Of a stretch of 64,000 bases of DNA, positions 46,908 through 56,266 are shown piece after piece. Within the stretch, counting starts at the first letter, position 1. Each line of letters begins with the position of its first letter. Source of the DNA: Chloroflexi bacterium AL-N1 (GTDB lineage Bacteria; Chloroflexota; Chloroflexia; Chloroflexales; Roseiflexaceae); the NCBI GenBank assembly GCA_013122435.1, contig WYDT01000004.1, positions 1-64,000 of the forward strand, in the 5' to 3' direction. The notes under the pieces are model-generated. The model saw nothing but the letters and a program-made list of their open reading frames with translations. It ran no database searches and was not told where the DNA came from. Made by a program: the position numbers and the translations under genes.

Positions 46908-47789
46908 ATGAACGACTACACCATTCGCATCCTGCAACCAGGCGACGAAGCATTGCTCGAAGACTTCCTGCTACCACACATCGACTCTTCGATGTTTCTC
47001 ATTGGCAACGCCCGCAACGGTGGTCTAGCTGATCACGGTGAGCGTTATCAAGGTACCTACGCCGCAGCGATTCGCAATGGGCAAATCATCGGTGTGGTGG
47101 GACACTTCTGGAATCATAACCTGATGGTGCAATCGTCTGTTAGCCTTGCTGAGTTATGTCAAGCGGTGATCAAAGCATCGGGACGGTCAGTCAAAGGGCT
47201 GCTTGGCCCAGCACAACAGGTTGAGATCGTCAAAACATATCTCCCGATTGTTGAGGATCATCTCCAAATGGACTCGGTAGAAGATCTTTTCCGACTACCA
47301 CTCACAGACCTATGCCTCCCAGAGACGCTCAGAGATGGCATCGTACGTGGACGGCTGGCAACCTACGATGACCTGGACTTGCTCAGCGAATGGCAAGCCG
47401 CCTATGCCGAGGAAGCAATAGGCGAACCCGATACACCCGCAGCACGAGAACGTCGCCAAGACAATCTGACTCAACAGATCAAAGACCAACGAAGTTGGCT
47501 ACTTGAACAGGAAGGAGTGCCGGTGGCCTGTAGTGCTTTCAATGCCGTGACAAAGGAAGCGGTGCAGGTCGGCGGCGTGTGGACACCTCCAGCCCTACGC
47601 GGACGCGGGTATGCACGGGCGGTGGTTGCTGCATCGCTTGCGGCGGCGCGTGCACAAGGCGTTGAGACGGCCATCCTGTTCACGGGAATTACCAACGCCG
47701 CTGCACAACGCGCCTATATCGCTCTGGAGTTTCGCAAAGTCGGTGATTATCGCATTGTGTTGCTGCACAAACCGATCAACATGCCATAG
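46908..47789 (+). CDS. GNAT acetyltransferase (two-domain)
   Basis: 293 residues. The N-terminal half (about 1-140) is a degenerate GNAT-like domain and the C-terminal half carries the acetyl-CoA loop VQVGGVWTPPALRGRGYARAVVAASLAAA and the final AQRAYIALEFRKVGDYRI. This resembles the Eis-like or DUF4081 kind of paired GNAT. The target is unknown. It stands alone on the plus strand. Confidence 0.8.
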   Translation: MNDYTIRILQPGDEALLEDFLLPHIDSSMFLIGNARNGGLADHGERYQGTYAAAIRNGQIIGVVGHFWNHNLMVQSSVSLAELCQAVIKASGRSVKGLLGPAQQVEIVKTYLPIVEDHLQMDSVEDLFRLPLTDLCLPETLRDGIVRGRLATYDDLDLLSEWQAAYAEEAIGEPDTPAARERRQDNLTQQIKDQRSWLLEQEGVPVACSAFNAVTKEAVQVGGVWTPPALRGRGYARAVVAASLAAARAQGVETAILFTGITNAAAQRAYIALEFRKVGDYRIVLLHKPINMP

Positions 47790-48190
47790 TACTTGGCTGA
47801 ACCACAAACCGGGTTTTGACACTGAGACGCAGAGATGTGGAGATTAAGGCATTGGAGCGCTGGGGCGATCTGAGCGGTGGGACAGTGGAGCGATAGGGTA
47901 AGATTAACCCTTAACCCGTATCGCAACGCAGAGATGCAGCGCAACAGCGGCACAGAGAGTTCGGAAATGCTCGTCGTCGGGGCCGTCCCCCGTGGTGGCC
48001 CACTATCACTGAGCGGACGAGATTAACACGTAACCTGTAACCCCTTATTCTACGCTCTCTGCTTACTTAAACCCTAATCTGTTTTACGCTCTTTGTTACG
48101 TTCCCTTAACCTCTTCTACACTAATCAAAAAAGCCACCGCCACACAACCCTGATCGTGTGGCGGTAACAAAGACAAATACATAAACGAAA
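47790..48190. repeat. Intergenic low-complexity element
   Basis: About 400 bp with no gene. It consists of short repeated phrases (gacgcagagatg, cagcgcaacagcgg, attaacccttaaccc, ggagcgatagggt) resembling the insert between cas1 and cas2, so this looks like another copy of a dispersed intergenic repeat family. Confidence 0.5.
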
Positions 48191-48688
48191 CTAGTAATAG
48201 AGAATATCCCAGTGATTGGACTCTTTGGCGTAGACATCACCCCTGGAGTTTCGATACATTGGTGCACCATCTCCACGTGTACCAATATAGGTAAAGTAAG
48301 CCGGAATGAATCGATCAACACATGATGAAAGTGCAATATCAATCTTGTACCCGTTCCAATGACTGTAGGTCCCACTAGAGTGGCCCGTTTCCGTTCCACC
48401 CGTCACCGTGACCGGACATGTTGAACCATTCTTGAAGGCGATAATCCCATTAATTGTGCCAGAGTTGATTTGCTCAAGAGAGGTACAGCGCGGATTATAG
48501 CGATCTGTGCAGTTACCACTTGAGACAACCGGAATCCCGTTGGCCCGCAGCAAACTCCGTGCCTGTGAGTCGCTCATTTTGTAGCCGCTTGCTTGCGTAT
48601 GCATGGGGAACACCATAGCTACGATCATAACCATGAGGATAACCAACGCACCAATGCTAATCGTTCTGCGGGAAAGTGACAGACACAT
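48191..48688 (-). CDS. Small secreted protein with M15-like H...SHxxGxxxD motif
   Basis: 165 residues with a signal peptide (about 1-33). The mature part is rich in Thr, Ser and Cys and has the conserved phrase TGHSSGTYSHWNGYKIDIAL, which resembles the SxHxxGxAxD metal-binding motif of the M15 peptidases (VanX/DD-peptidase family). With four to six cysteines it would be disulphide-bonded outside the cell. The peptidase reading is speculative. AAGGAG lies before the ATG. Confidence 0.55.
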   Translation of the reverse strand: MCLSLSRRTISIGALVILMVMIVAMVFPMHTQASGYKMSDSQARSLLRANGIPVVSSGNCTDRYNPRCTSLEQINSGTINGIIAFKNGSTCPVTVTGGTETGHSSGTYSHWNGYKIDIALSSCVDRFIPAYFTYIGTRGDGAPMYRNSRGDVYAKESNHWDILYY

Positions 48689-48988
48689 AGAGAACTCCTT
48701 GCTTCATTTCCAAAACACGGTACCCAACGTTCTGTCCATGGATGTCGATCTCAGACCGTTCTGTGTTTGGGATGCCTGAATAATACTCTAAAGTAAATAA
48801 AAAGTCAATATATTTTTAGGTACATTTTGTTTATATTAAAAGCATAAACTTTAACATTTTAACATAGAGGGACGGTGACACAGAACAGGGCTATACCTGA
48901 GAGGCATTGCTGCTATGAGACCATTTTGCATATCGCTTTCTAACCTGAAGACTTAAGGAATAAGAACACGAAGAAATAATATCTTTTA
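48689..48988. other. Intergenic region, AT-rich
   Basis: About 300 bp between the secreted-protein gene start and the broken membrane-protein gene. The central part (48780-48870) is very AT-rich and probably contains the promoter of the secreted-protein gene. No ORF is seen. Confidence 0.4.
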
Positions 48989-49865
48989 CTAAGTAGTTAC
49001 TTTCAACCCCGCAACCTCCCCTTCATATCGCACAAGATAATCATAGTAAAGCAGTGTATAGGCTGCCTGATGCAAGGGGAGACCACCAATGAGCCATAAT
49101 TGGGCAACCAAACCAATACTCTTATAAATAATGGTATATTCAAGCTGTAATAGACTGATTAATAAGGTCCAACCCATCGGTAGGAAAAAAATCAATGGGA
49201 ATGCCAGTGTAGTACCGATGATGAGTAGGGCCTCCCTACGTGTGTATGCAGTATCATACGTAGCAAGCTCCCAACTACGCCGAACACTTCCCCACACAGA
49301 TGTGTTTTCTAACAGCAATGCCTGTGGAATAAAGATACAACCACTGTATTAATATCCAGGGAATCAGCAACCCAAGAAAAATGGGAATCATGAAGAATAC
49401 GACAAATTCACGACCGCTGACTACCAACAACGATACTTCTTCTGGAGTCGAGAGGCCAGACACTATACTAACCAGAGCCATAATCTCTACAACTCACAAA
49501 AGAACAAAGCCACAAACCAGTAGTATTGGTACTACCAGCACCAAAAACAATTTCAATATACCGGGAAGTTTGGTATGTACTACCAGTGTTATCTCATCCG
49601 GCTGATGAAGCGCAGTGGCAACGGCACACGTGAACAGATCGGTGGCAACCGCATAACACACAACGAGAGTGCCATACAGCACAAATGCTCTCCGCACTTC
49701 TCACAAGCCCAAGTCTAAGGGCAGCCCTACAACGGCGATAAATGGAAGAAAGCAGATCAGCGTGATGCGAAAGAAGCGCCAGAAGTGACGACGATAGAGA
49801 TAAAAGGCCGCATCAAGGATATCAGCGACATGCATGAAACGCGAAAAAGTTGCTTGTTCTTGCAT
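48989..49865 (-). pseudogene. Multi-pass membrane protein, GPDPase-membrane-domain-like, disrupted
   Basis: A single reading frame starts at an ATG at 49865 (MQEQATFSRFMHVADILDAA, then an aromatic-rich helix). Two in-frame TGA codons interrupt it: one near 49704, after LPLDLGL, and one at 49494-49496, after CGFVLL. A one-base frameshift near 49325 separates QWLYL from FIPQALLLENTSVWGSVRRSWEL. The hydrophobic pattern continues across all breaks to the stop at 48989. The closest family I recognise is the GPDPase membrane domain / DUF975 type. Both TGAs fit a C-to-T change of CGA (Arg), so decay is more likely than recoding. Confidence 0.75.
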
Positions 49866-50013
49866 ATATCCCTTTCATCACATCAACTCTGTCCAGAACG
49901 TTGTTCCTATACTATAAAGAAAGACCCCAAGCACCGTTGCTCCAGGTCTGTGATGTTACAATTTACACTATATCTACATAATAGCGTCAGATATGCCTAT
50001 TTTATAACACGTG

Positions 50014-50241
50014 CTACGCAGCGCTTACATACGAGTGAGTCAAAAGCAAATGCTTTAGCTGGTCTAATACTCCAATGGCCTGTGAACGTTGCACAGTAGG
50101 AAAATCATCTAAAAAATCATCGATGCACTGTCCTCCAGAAAGGTATTCCAGTAGAATTTGTACCGGAACACTGGTACCAGCAAAGACTGGAATACCGCCG
50201 CGAACAGTTGGTTTTTGTTCAATAAATGCTAAATAATTCAT
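50014..50241 (-). CDS. DUF433 domain protein (VapB-like antitoxin family)
   Basis: 75 residues: FIEQKPTVRGGIPVFAGTSVPVQILLEYL and FLDDFPTVQRSQAIGVLDQL are the DUF433 signature, a small HTH fold often found as an antitoxin next to a DUF5615 toxin. No toxin gene is adjacent; the next gene on either side is unrelated. ATG 50241 has GGAGG upstream; a longer in-frame version adds a cysteine-rich start with no ribosome binding site. Confidence 0.85.
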   Translation of the reverse strand: MNYLAFIEQKPTVRGGIPVFAGTSVPVQILLEYLSGGQCIDDFLDDFPTVQRSQAIGVLDQLKHLLLTHSYVSAA

Positions 50242-50510
50242 ACAGATACCTCCATATATCATCATGTTAGCACATGTACAGCATTTTGACATTCTACCTC
50301 AGAGGCACACCCCACTATAACTCTATTACCTATACGAATCAGTATCTCCAGAAGTAACGAGTTGCACAATAACGATAATTGCTTCTAGTTGGATTACGTA
50401 AGCTTACGGCACCTGGTACGATAAGCCTGATCACGACTCGCTGTATGTTACAATTTCATAGCCTATACGCGCTCAATAAACACATATCAAGTGATCACAA
50501 AGGAGGTCTG

Positions 50511-51407
50511 ATGGATTTTCTCCGTACACCTGATGAACGTTTCGCCACACTATCCGGGTATGACTTTGCCCCCAACTATGTTGAGGTTGATGGATTACGC
50601 ATGCATTATGTAGATGCAGGATCATCTGATGGCTCACCAGTGCTGATGCTTCACGGTGAACCATCATGGTCGTACCTCTATCGCAGGATGATTCCCATCG
50701 TTGCCGCTGCTGGATACCGTGTGATTGCCCCGGATCTGATCGGATTTGGGCGCTCTGACAAGCCAGTCAATCGCGAGGATTACACCTATCAACGCCATGT
50801 CGACTGGATGCGTGAGTTCATAGAGGCGCTTGATCTACGCCATATTGCATTAGTATGCCAGGATTGGGGTGGCTTGATCGGGCTGCGGTTGGTAGCCGCA
50901 CACCCGGACCGCTTTGTGCGCGTTGTTGCGGCAAACACCATGTTACCCACCGGTGATCAGCAGGCAAGTGAGGCTTTTTTAAACTGGCAACGCTTTTCAC
51001 AGGAAACGCCCGATTTCAATGCCGGTGCTATTGTGCAGATGGCTACCACAACTGACCTAACGCCAGAGATCATTGACGCATACAATGCGCCCTTTCCGGA
51101 TGAGCGTTACAAGGCTGGCGCACGCCAATTCCCGATGCTCGTACCCATCACCCCAGATGATCCGGCAGCGGAGGCCAATCGCCAGGCATGGGAGAGACTA
51201 AAACAATGGGAGCATCCCTTTCTCACAGCTTTTAGTGACTCAGATCCAGTTATGAGTGGAGGAGAACGTATATTTCAATCCCTGATACCTGGTACACAGG
51301 ATCAACCACATACGATCATCAAGAATGGTGGGCATTTTCTCCAAGAGGACCAGGGGCCTGAATTGGCAGAGGTGGTGGTGGATTTCTTGGCCCGCACAAA
51401 CTATTAA
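50511..51407 (+). CDS. Haloalkane dehalogenase
   Basis: 299 residues of alpha/beta hydrolase. HGEPSW (oxyanion region, about 48-53), nucleophile motif CQDWGG with Asp118 and the adjacent Trp119 that helps bind halide, DSDPVMSG (acid) and NGGHFLQED with the catalytic His complete the triad. This is the haloalkane dehalogenase signature, not that of a lipase. It would release halide from aliphatic chlorides or bromides in the cytosol. An excellent GGAGG precedes ATG 50511. Confidence 0.88.
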   Translation: MDFLRTPDERFATLSGYDFAPNYVEVDGLRMHYVDAGSSDGSPVLMLHGEPSWSYLYRRMIPIVAAAGYRVIAPDLIGFGRSDKPVNREDYTYQRHVDWMREFIEALDLRHIALVCQDWGGLIGLRLVAAHPDRFVRVVAANTMLPTGDQQASEAFLNWQRFSQETPDFNAGAIVQMATTTDLTPEIIDAYNAPFPDERYKAGARQFPMLVPITPDDPAAEANRQAWERLKQWEHPFLTAFSDSDPVMSGGERIFQSLIPGTQDQPHTIIKNGGHFLQEDQGPELAEVVVDFLARTNY

Positions 51408-51484
51408 GCGAGACTAGTTCAGGGCATAGACATGCGGCGCCATGGAGCGCCGCATACAAAAACACACAAAACAGTTAGAGTAGT

Positions 51485-52447
51485 TTAAGAGTTTTTCCAA
51501 CTCGTAAGATTGTTAAAAACTTGCTGCGTAATACGGGTGCCACCGTTGTAGCCAGTACTTCCCACTCCATACGCATGGATCGCAATGGCGCACTGGTTGC
51601 AGAGCGCATTATTCCACACTGGCGAACCACTCATACCGCCAATGGTATCGTTAGCATAAAAAAGCCGCAGACTCTGTGTTACACGGACTTTGTCATTGCT
51701 GCGCCACATCGTGGCATATGGTTTGTCACCAGGGTATCCCGCAATATTAGTACCTTCACCATTGCGACCACCATCTTTCCACTTAAACCCAAACCATCCT
51801 GTTTGGTTACCAACAGTGCAATTCAACTTAATCGCACCATAATCATAATTTGGCGAACGGCTCTGGGTCCAACCGGTCGTGCTATATAGCCGTTGCGCGC
51901 TACAGCTTCCATAGGGAGTGGAGCTGCCATTGCGACCAGGATAAACACGCACATTGCTGGCCCATCCACCATTGTAAATACAGTGACCAGCCGTCGCAAC
52001 GGTATTGGCACTGATGAGCCATCCAGTACATCCACCGATGTTTGACGTGATGTGTACGATTTTGCGATAGGTTGAAGAGGTGGTATTGGTAATCTGGTAA
52101 CGGCTATCAGGACCAATAACCGATTCTATCCCAGCACCATCACCAGGAACAGCTACGGGTGCTACGGGTTTATCAAATACAAGTTCAGCACCATTATTGA
52201 CCAACTGACCATTGCCCTCAAAAGCTGGTGAAAAATCCACGGTTTCGTGTGCGGCAAGGCTTGGGGGTATGTAACCATCGCTGGAAACGGTCTTGTGCAT
52301 TTTGGCATCATCGGGCTGTTCAGGATCACCATCAGTATTTTGCGCCTGAGCAGGCACGGCATGGGATAGAAGTATGACTATCGAGAGGAATACGGTAATT
52401 GTAACAGCGATCGTTCGGAGTCGGGCGAAAACTCTGAATGTAGGCAT
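51485..52447 (-). CDS. Secreted trypsin-like (S1B/V8-like) serine protease
   Basis: 320 residues. A signal peptide ends near AQAQ (about residue 36). A propeptide-like acidic stretch runs to about 120, and then comes the chymotrypsin fold with His in TAGHCIYNGG, Asp in SPNYDYGAIKL and Ser in GGMSGSPVWN, like glutamyl endopeptidases. The ATG at 52447 has AAGGAT upstream; an extra 6-codon start is possible. It is a stand-alone gene. Confidence 0.88.
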   Translation of the reverse strand: MPTFRVFARLRTIAVTITVFLSIVILLSHAVPAQAQNTDGDPEQPDDAKMHKTVSSDGYIPPSLAAHETVDFSPAFEGNGQLVNNGAELVFDKPVAPVAVPGDGAGIESVIGPDSRYQITNTTSSTYRKIVHITSNIGGCTGWLISANTVATAGHCIYNGGWASNVRVYPGRNGSSTPYGSCSAQRLYSTTGWTQSRSPNYDYGAIKLNCTVGNQTGWFGFKWKDGGRNGEGTNIAGYPGDKPYATMWRSNDKVRVTQSLRLFYANDTIGGMSGSPVWNNALCNQCAIAIHAYGVGSTGYNGGTRITQQVFNNLTSWKNS

Positions 52448-52812
52448 AGTACAGCATCCTTCCATAAAGCTAGCATAGACTTCTGATAGGAGATAACATC
52501 ACAACGGTACTGCGCAGAACATAAATGATTAGCCAACCCTCCTTTTGTTTATTAATTTTTATTTAGTGTGTATCATATTTTATAATTTATAACCAAATAA
52601 AAATCAGCCGAAATATGTATTGACAATAAAATAATCATATTAAGAAAATAATACTTTGATATCGAACAACTTGATCAAAAATAGGCAGAGATAACATACC
52701 TACTGTTGACACGATTTGGCAGTAATGCTGTACCGTTGTATGATACGGCATCGAGATAATGTGATGTAATTCTCAAAACACATGTTGTGGTGTATCCACC
52801 TGGAGTCTCTAC
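52448..52812. other. AT-rich divergent intergenic region
   Basis: About 365 bp between the protease (minus) and the MutS-like gene (plus). It is strongly AT-rich (52540-52680), which probably includes the promoters. No ORF or RNA signature recognised. Confidence 0.5.
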
Positions 52813-54720
52813 ATGTCTGATCAAGCTGAACAAGTCACTACTCATCAATCCAAACCCGAGGCTATGTATCACACACGTTGTGCCACGTTTGAAAAACAAC
52901 GCGATAGATACAGCCATCAGGCCAGTCTTAACGCAAACATCAGCCTGGGGTTGTTTTTTATCACGATGATCTTTATGGGGCTAGGCGTGTGGCAGGGAAC
53001 CATACTTCCTTTTGCCATAGCAGCCTTTTTCGGCATTTGTCTTGTGGTCTCTTTTGTCAATCATGGTCGTGTGAATCGCCAGCATTGCTACTACGACATC
53101 CTGTACAAAATCAATGACGAGGGGCGTCATCGGCTGCGACGAGATTGGGATAACCTGCCGTTGCGCCAACCACCTGGCGACCAGCAATATGGCCAATCTC
53201 TACCGACGAGTGGTGCAGAACTGGCCCGGCCTTACGCCAATGATCTCGATATTCTGGGACACGCATCACTCCAGCACTTGCTTGGCACACCTGTAACACC
53301 GGCGGGACAAGCAACCTTACAACAATGGCTCCTAAATCCTGCTGATCCCACCACCATTCGGCAACGACAAGAGGCTGTCGCCGAACTCGCATCGCAGGTG
53401 GATTTCCGCGACGATCTGGCGCTACGTGGACGCCTGCTGGAAGTGCGGCAAGACAACTACGAGGAGTTTCTGCAGTGGGCCGAGGATGAAAATTGGCTCC
53501 TAAAACGTCCCTGGCTCATCTGGCTCGCGCGATTGCTCACTGTTGTCACCCTGGGATTGCTTGTAGCTCAGTTGCTGAGTTTCCCGGTCTATCCGATACT
53601 TATTGCCGTAGCAGCAGTCAATCTGCTTCTCACATTCACGATTGGTCGTAAAGTCAATGCGATTATTGAGCGTGTTGCAGCACAAAACAATGTCTTCGAG
53701 GCATATGCCAACTTATTTCAGATCGTTACCACACATACATTTACCAGCCCTGCCCTTCAAACTCTCCTAAACAGGCTTTCAAGCACGCAGCTGCGTGCCG
53801 ACCAAGAAATGCGCCGAATGGGTCGGATCATGCCACTGGCAGAAATCCGTGGGTGGATGTTCTTTCTGTTTATCCAACTTGCAACACTCTGGACCTTCCA
53901 CGTACTCTGGTTACTCGAACGCTGGCAACGCTCGGCAGGTCCCTACACGCGCACATGGCTTACGGCATTGGGAGATATCGAAGCTCTTACAGCACTGGCA
54001 ACGCTTGCTCACGACCATCCCGACTGGGTTTTTCCCGAAATGATTGATAATCACGCACCACGTGTCACTGGGAGTAATGTTGGACATCCCCTCTTAGCAC
54101 CAGCCGTGTGTGTCGGAAACGATATTGAAATAGGACCACCCGGTACATTTCTTTTGATCACCGGATCAAATATGTCTGGTAAGAGTACCTTGCTGCGTTC
54201 TATTGGTGTCAACACTGTGTTGGCACAGGCAGGCGGTCCTGTCTGTGCATCGTCGTTGTGCCTGGCACCTACGATGCTCGCCACCACCATGCGCGTGCAA
54301 GACTCGTTGGAGCAGGGTATCTCCTTTTTCATGGCCGAACTCAAACGCCTCAAAGCCGTCTACGATACAACCAGGGAGGCTCAAACAGATGGTCAATTCA
54401 TCCCGCTGTTCCTGCTGGACGAGATCCTGCAAGGCACGAACACCGCCGAACGCCAGATCGCCGCACGTCAAATCATTCTGCATCTACTGGAGTTGGGGGG
54501 TACCGGAGCGGTGTCAACACACGACCTGGCACTGGCCGATACGCCTGAACTCAAAGCGCTAAGTCGACCATTCTACTTCACCGAGCACTTTACCCGAGGG
54601 CCAGAAGGTTTATCAATGAATTTTGATTACCAACTACGACCTGGTATTGCCACATCGACCAACGCCCTCAAGTTGGTTGAACTGGTGGGATTACCACTGG
54701 AAGATGTGGCACAGCACTAA
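52813..54720 (+). CDS. Membrane-associated MutS-family ATPase
   Basis: 635 residues. N-terminal hydrophobic helices (about 42-80), a middle alpha domain with a second hydrophobic pair (about 235-275), and a C-terminal MutS ATPase: Walker A LLITGSNMSGKSTLLRS, PAGEEL-like MRVQDSLEQGISFFMAELKRL, Walker B FLLDEILQGTNTAERQIAA, and STHDLALA. The mismatch-binding N-terminal domains are missing and it is membrane-bound, so it is unlikely to be a classical MutS. Similar proteins occur in Bacteroidota and Chloroflexota with unknown role. GGAG precedes the ATG. Confidence 0.85.
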   Translation: MSDQAEQVTTHQSKPEAMYHTRCATFEKQRDRYSHQASLNANISLGLFFITMIFMGLGVWQGTILPFAIAAFFGICLVVSFVNHGRVNRQHCYYDILYKINDEGRHRLRRDWDNLPLRQPPGDQQYGQSLPTSGAELARPYANDLDILGHASLQHLLGTPVTPAGQATLQQWLLNPADPTTIRQRQEAVAELASQVDFRDDLALRGRLLEVRQDNYEEFLQWAEDENWLLKRPWLIWLARLLTVVTLGLLVAQLLSFPVYPILIAVAAVNLLLTFTIGRKVNAIIERVAAQNNVFEAYANLFQIVTTHTFTSPALQTLLNRLSSTQLRADQEMRRMGRIMPLAEIRGWMFFLFIQLATLWTFHVLWLLERWQRSAGPYTRTWLTALGDIEALTALATLAHDHPDWVFPEMIDNHAPRVTGSNVGHPLLAPAVCVGNDIEIGPPGTFLLITGSNMSGKSTLLRSIGVNTVLAQAGGPVCASSLCLAPTMLATTMRVQDSLEQGISFFMAELKRLKAVYDTTREAQTDGQFIPLFLLDEILQGTNTAERQIAARQIILHLLELGGTGAVSTHDLALADTPELKALSRPFYFTEHFTRGPEGLSMNFDYQLRPGIATSTNALKLVELVGLPLEDVAQH

Positions 54721-54846
54721 CACTTAAGGATGCTGTGAAGAGTTGATCTGTCGGAAGTTCTTGATGGTATTTATTTTGTTTAGTATTAACTGAATGTTTT
54801 ATACATGATATATTTTAAATGACGTTTGTTGCGTCTTTGAATAAGT

Positions 54847-55318
54847 ATGGTACCAAACACACAGAAAGCATTCTTTATTGAGGAAGTTGGATTGTTTTTT
54901 GAACAGGCCGATGTGCCGCGGATGGCAGGAAGTATTCTCGGTTGGTTATTGATTTGCGATCCACCACATCAATCAGTAAACGAGTTGACGGAAGTACTCC
55001 AGGCGAGTAAAGCTCTATTAGCACCATGACACGGCTGCTCATCAGTTAGGACTCGTTGAGCGTGTTAGCCTTCCCGGTGCACGACGTGATTACTTTCGCC
55101 TGACATCGACATCGTGGACCCAGTTAGTTCAGACACGTCTCTTCCAGGTTACGAACCTGCGACAGTTGGCTGAACGAGATTTAAGCCTGGTGGATGACCA
55201 TGTTGTCGAGAGTCAGCAACGACTGGAAGAAATGCGTGACCTGTACGCGTTTTTTGAGCGTGAAATCCCGATCCTGTTAGATCGCTGGGAGCAAGAAAAA
55301 GCCACACGTAAAAGGTGA
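54847..55318 (+). pseudogene. GbsR/MarR-type regulator, frameshifted
   Basis: The start MVPNTQKAFFIEEVGLFFEQADVPRMAGSILGWLLI is typical of the GbsR/MarR family (HTH first helix), but the frame ends after LTEVLQASKALLAP. A second frame continues with the recognition helix, and a third, from QLGLVERVSLPGARRDYFRLT to EKATRKR, completes the protein. Two single-base shifts around 55010-55045 explain this. It lies directly before a methyltransferase that it might have controlled. Confidence 0.75.
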
Positions 55319-55343
55319 TGTATAAAGAGAGGAAGGAAATGCC

Positions 55344-56249
55344 ATGAAGCAACAAAAACCAAGTAGAACTGCTCTATCAGTTGCCGCTAATCTTTTGATG
55401 CTATCATACAACCCCATCTTTGGACAACTTGTTCCTAAAGCTGCTATCGAACCAACCAGATGGTGCTTACGATCTATCCCTGGTCTGACGGGCAAAACGA
55501 CGGCACTCTTCGACTATCCATGGATGCATACATACATGGGCCGTGTCGAGCAGTCAATATTGCCGGGCGTCTCCATTCACACAGCAGTACGTAAACGCTG
55601 GATTGAGGAGCAAGTCTTTCATGAGATCGATCAGGGCTGCACACAGGTTATTGTGCTTGGTGCCGGGTTTGATACACTGGCCTATCGACTCCACCATCAA
55701 TTTCGGGATGTGCGCTGGTGGGAGATCGATCATCCCGCAACACACCAAGTCAAACGACAGGCACTCACAACCCATGGTAAGTTACATCCAAACCTGACCT
55801 TTCTCCCTGTTGATTTCACCCGACAATCACTTGCAAACGTACTTGCCACAACACAACTCTATGATCCCCATGCACGTACGATCTTTATCGCCGAAGGTCT
55901 CTTGATGTATTTAGAGGAGAGCGATGTGCGTACCCTTTTACACACGATTCAAACATCGAGTGGGCCAAACAGCAGTATTGTAGGGAGTGTACTCGCACCG
56001 AAACCAGACGGGCATCTTGGTGTTCAAAAAGCAAATTGGTTTATACATTTAGGGCTAAAACTCGCAGGTGAGCCCTTCAAGTGGGGAATTTCAGCAGATG
56101 ACTTGGACATTTTTATGAACGACAATGCCTTCGAAGACGTCAAAGTGGCCAGGACCAGTGTAGTAGTCCAAAGCTATCTTGCTGTACCCTCACACGTAAC
56201 ACTTTATGAAGGAGAGTATCTCTTTTTAGCCAGACGAAGAAACTCGTAA
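55344..56249 (+). CDS. Class I SAM-dependent methyltransferase, LCM/TIGR00027 type
   Basis: 301 residues of the same family as the gene at 10.9 kb: VIVLGAGFDTLAYRL (SAM motif), WWEIDHPATHQVKRQAL and TIFIAEGLLMYLEE. The substrate is unknown. GGAAGGAA precedes the ATG. It follows the broken regulator by 25 nt and faces the serine hydrolase. Confidence 0.85.
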   Translation: MKQQKPSRTALSVAANLLMLSYNPIFGQLVPKAAIEPTRWCLRSIPGLTGKTTALFDYPWMHTYMGRVEQSILPGVSIHTAVRKRWIEEQVFHEIDQGCTQVIVLGAGFDTLAYRLHHQFRDVRWWEIDHPATHQVKRQALTTHGKLHPNLTFLPVDFTRQSLANVLATTQLYDPHARTIFIAEGLLMYLEESDVRTLLHTIQTSSGPNSSIVGSVLAPKPDGHLGVQKANWFIHLGLKLAGEPFKWGISADDLDIFMNDNAFEDVKVARTSVVVQSYLAVPSHVTLYEGEYLFLARRRNS

Positions 56250-56266
56250 ATTCCCCACAAAAGGAC

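Noticed and set aside
49490..49710. Readthrough or selenocysteine use at the in-frame TGAs
   Set aside because: Many intact genes here end with TGA, and a one-base shift lies further along the same gene; decay explains all three.
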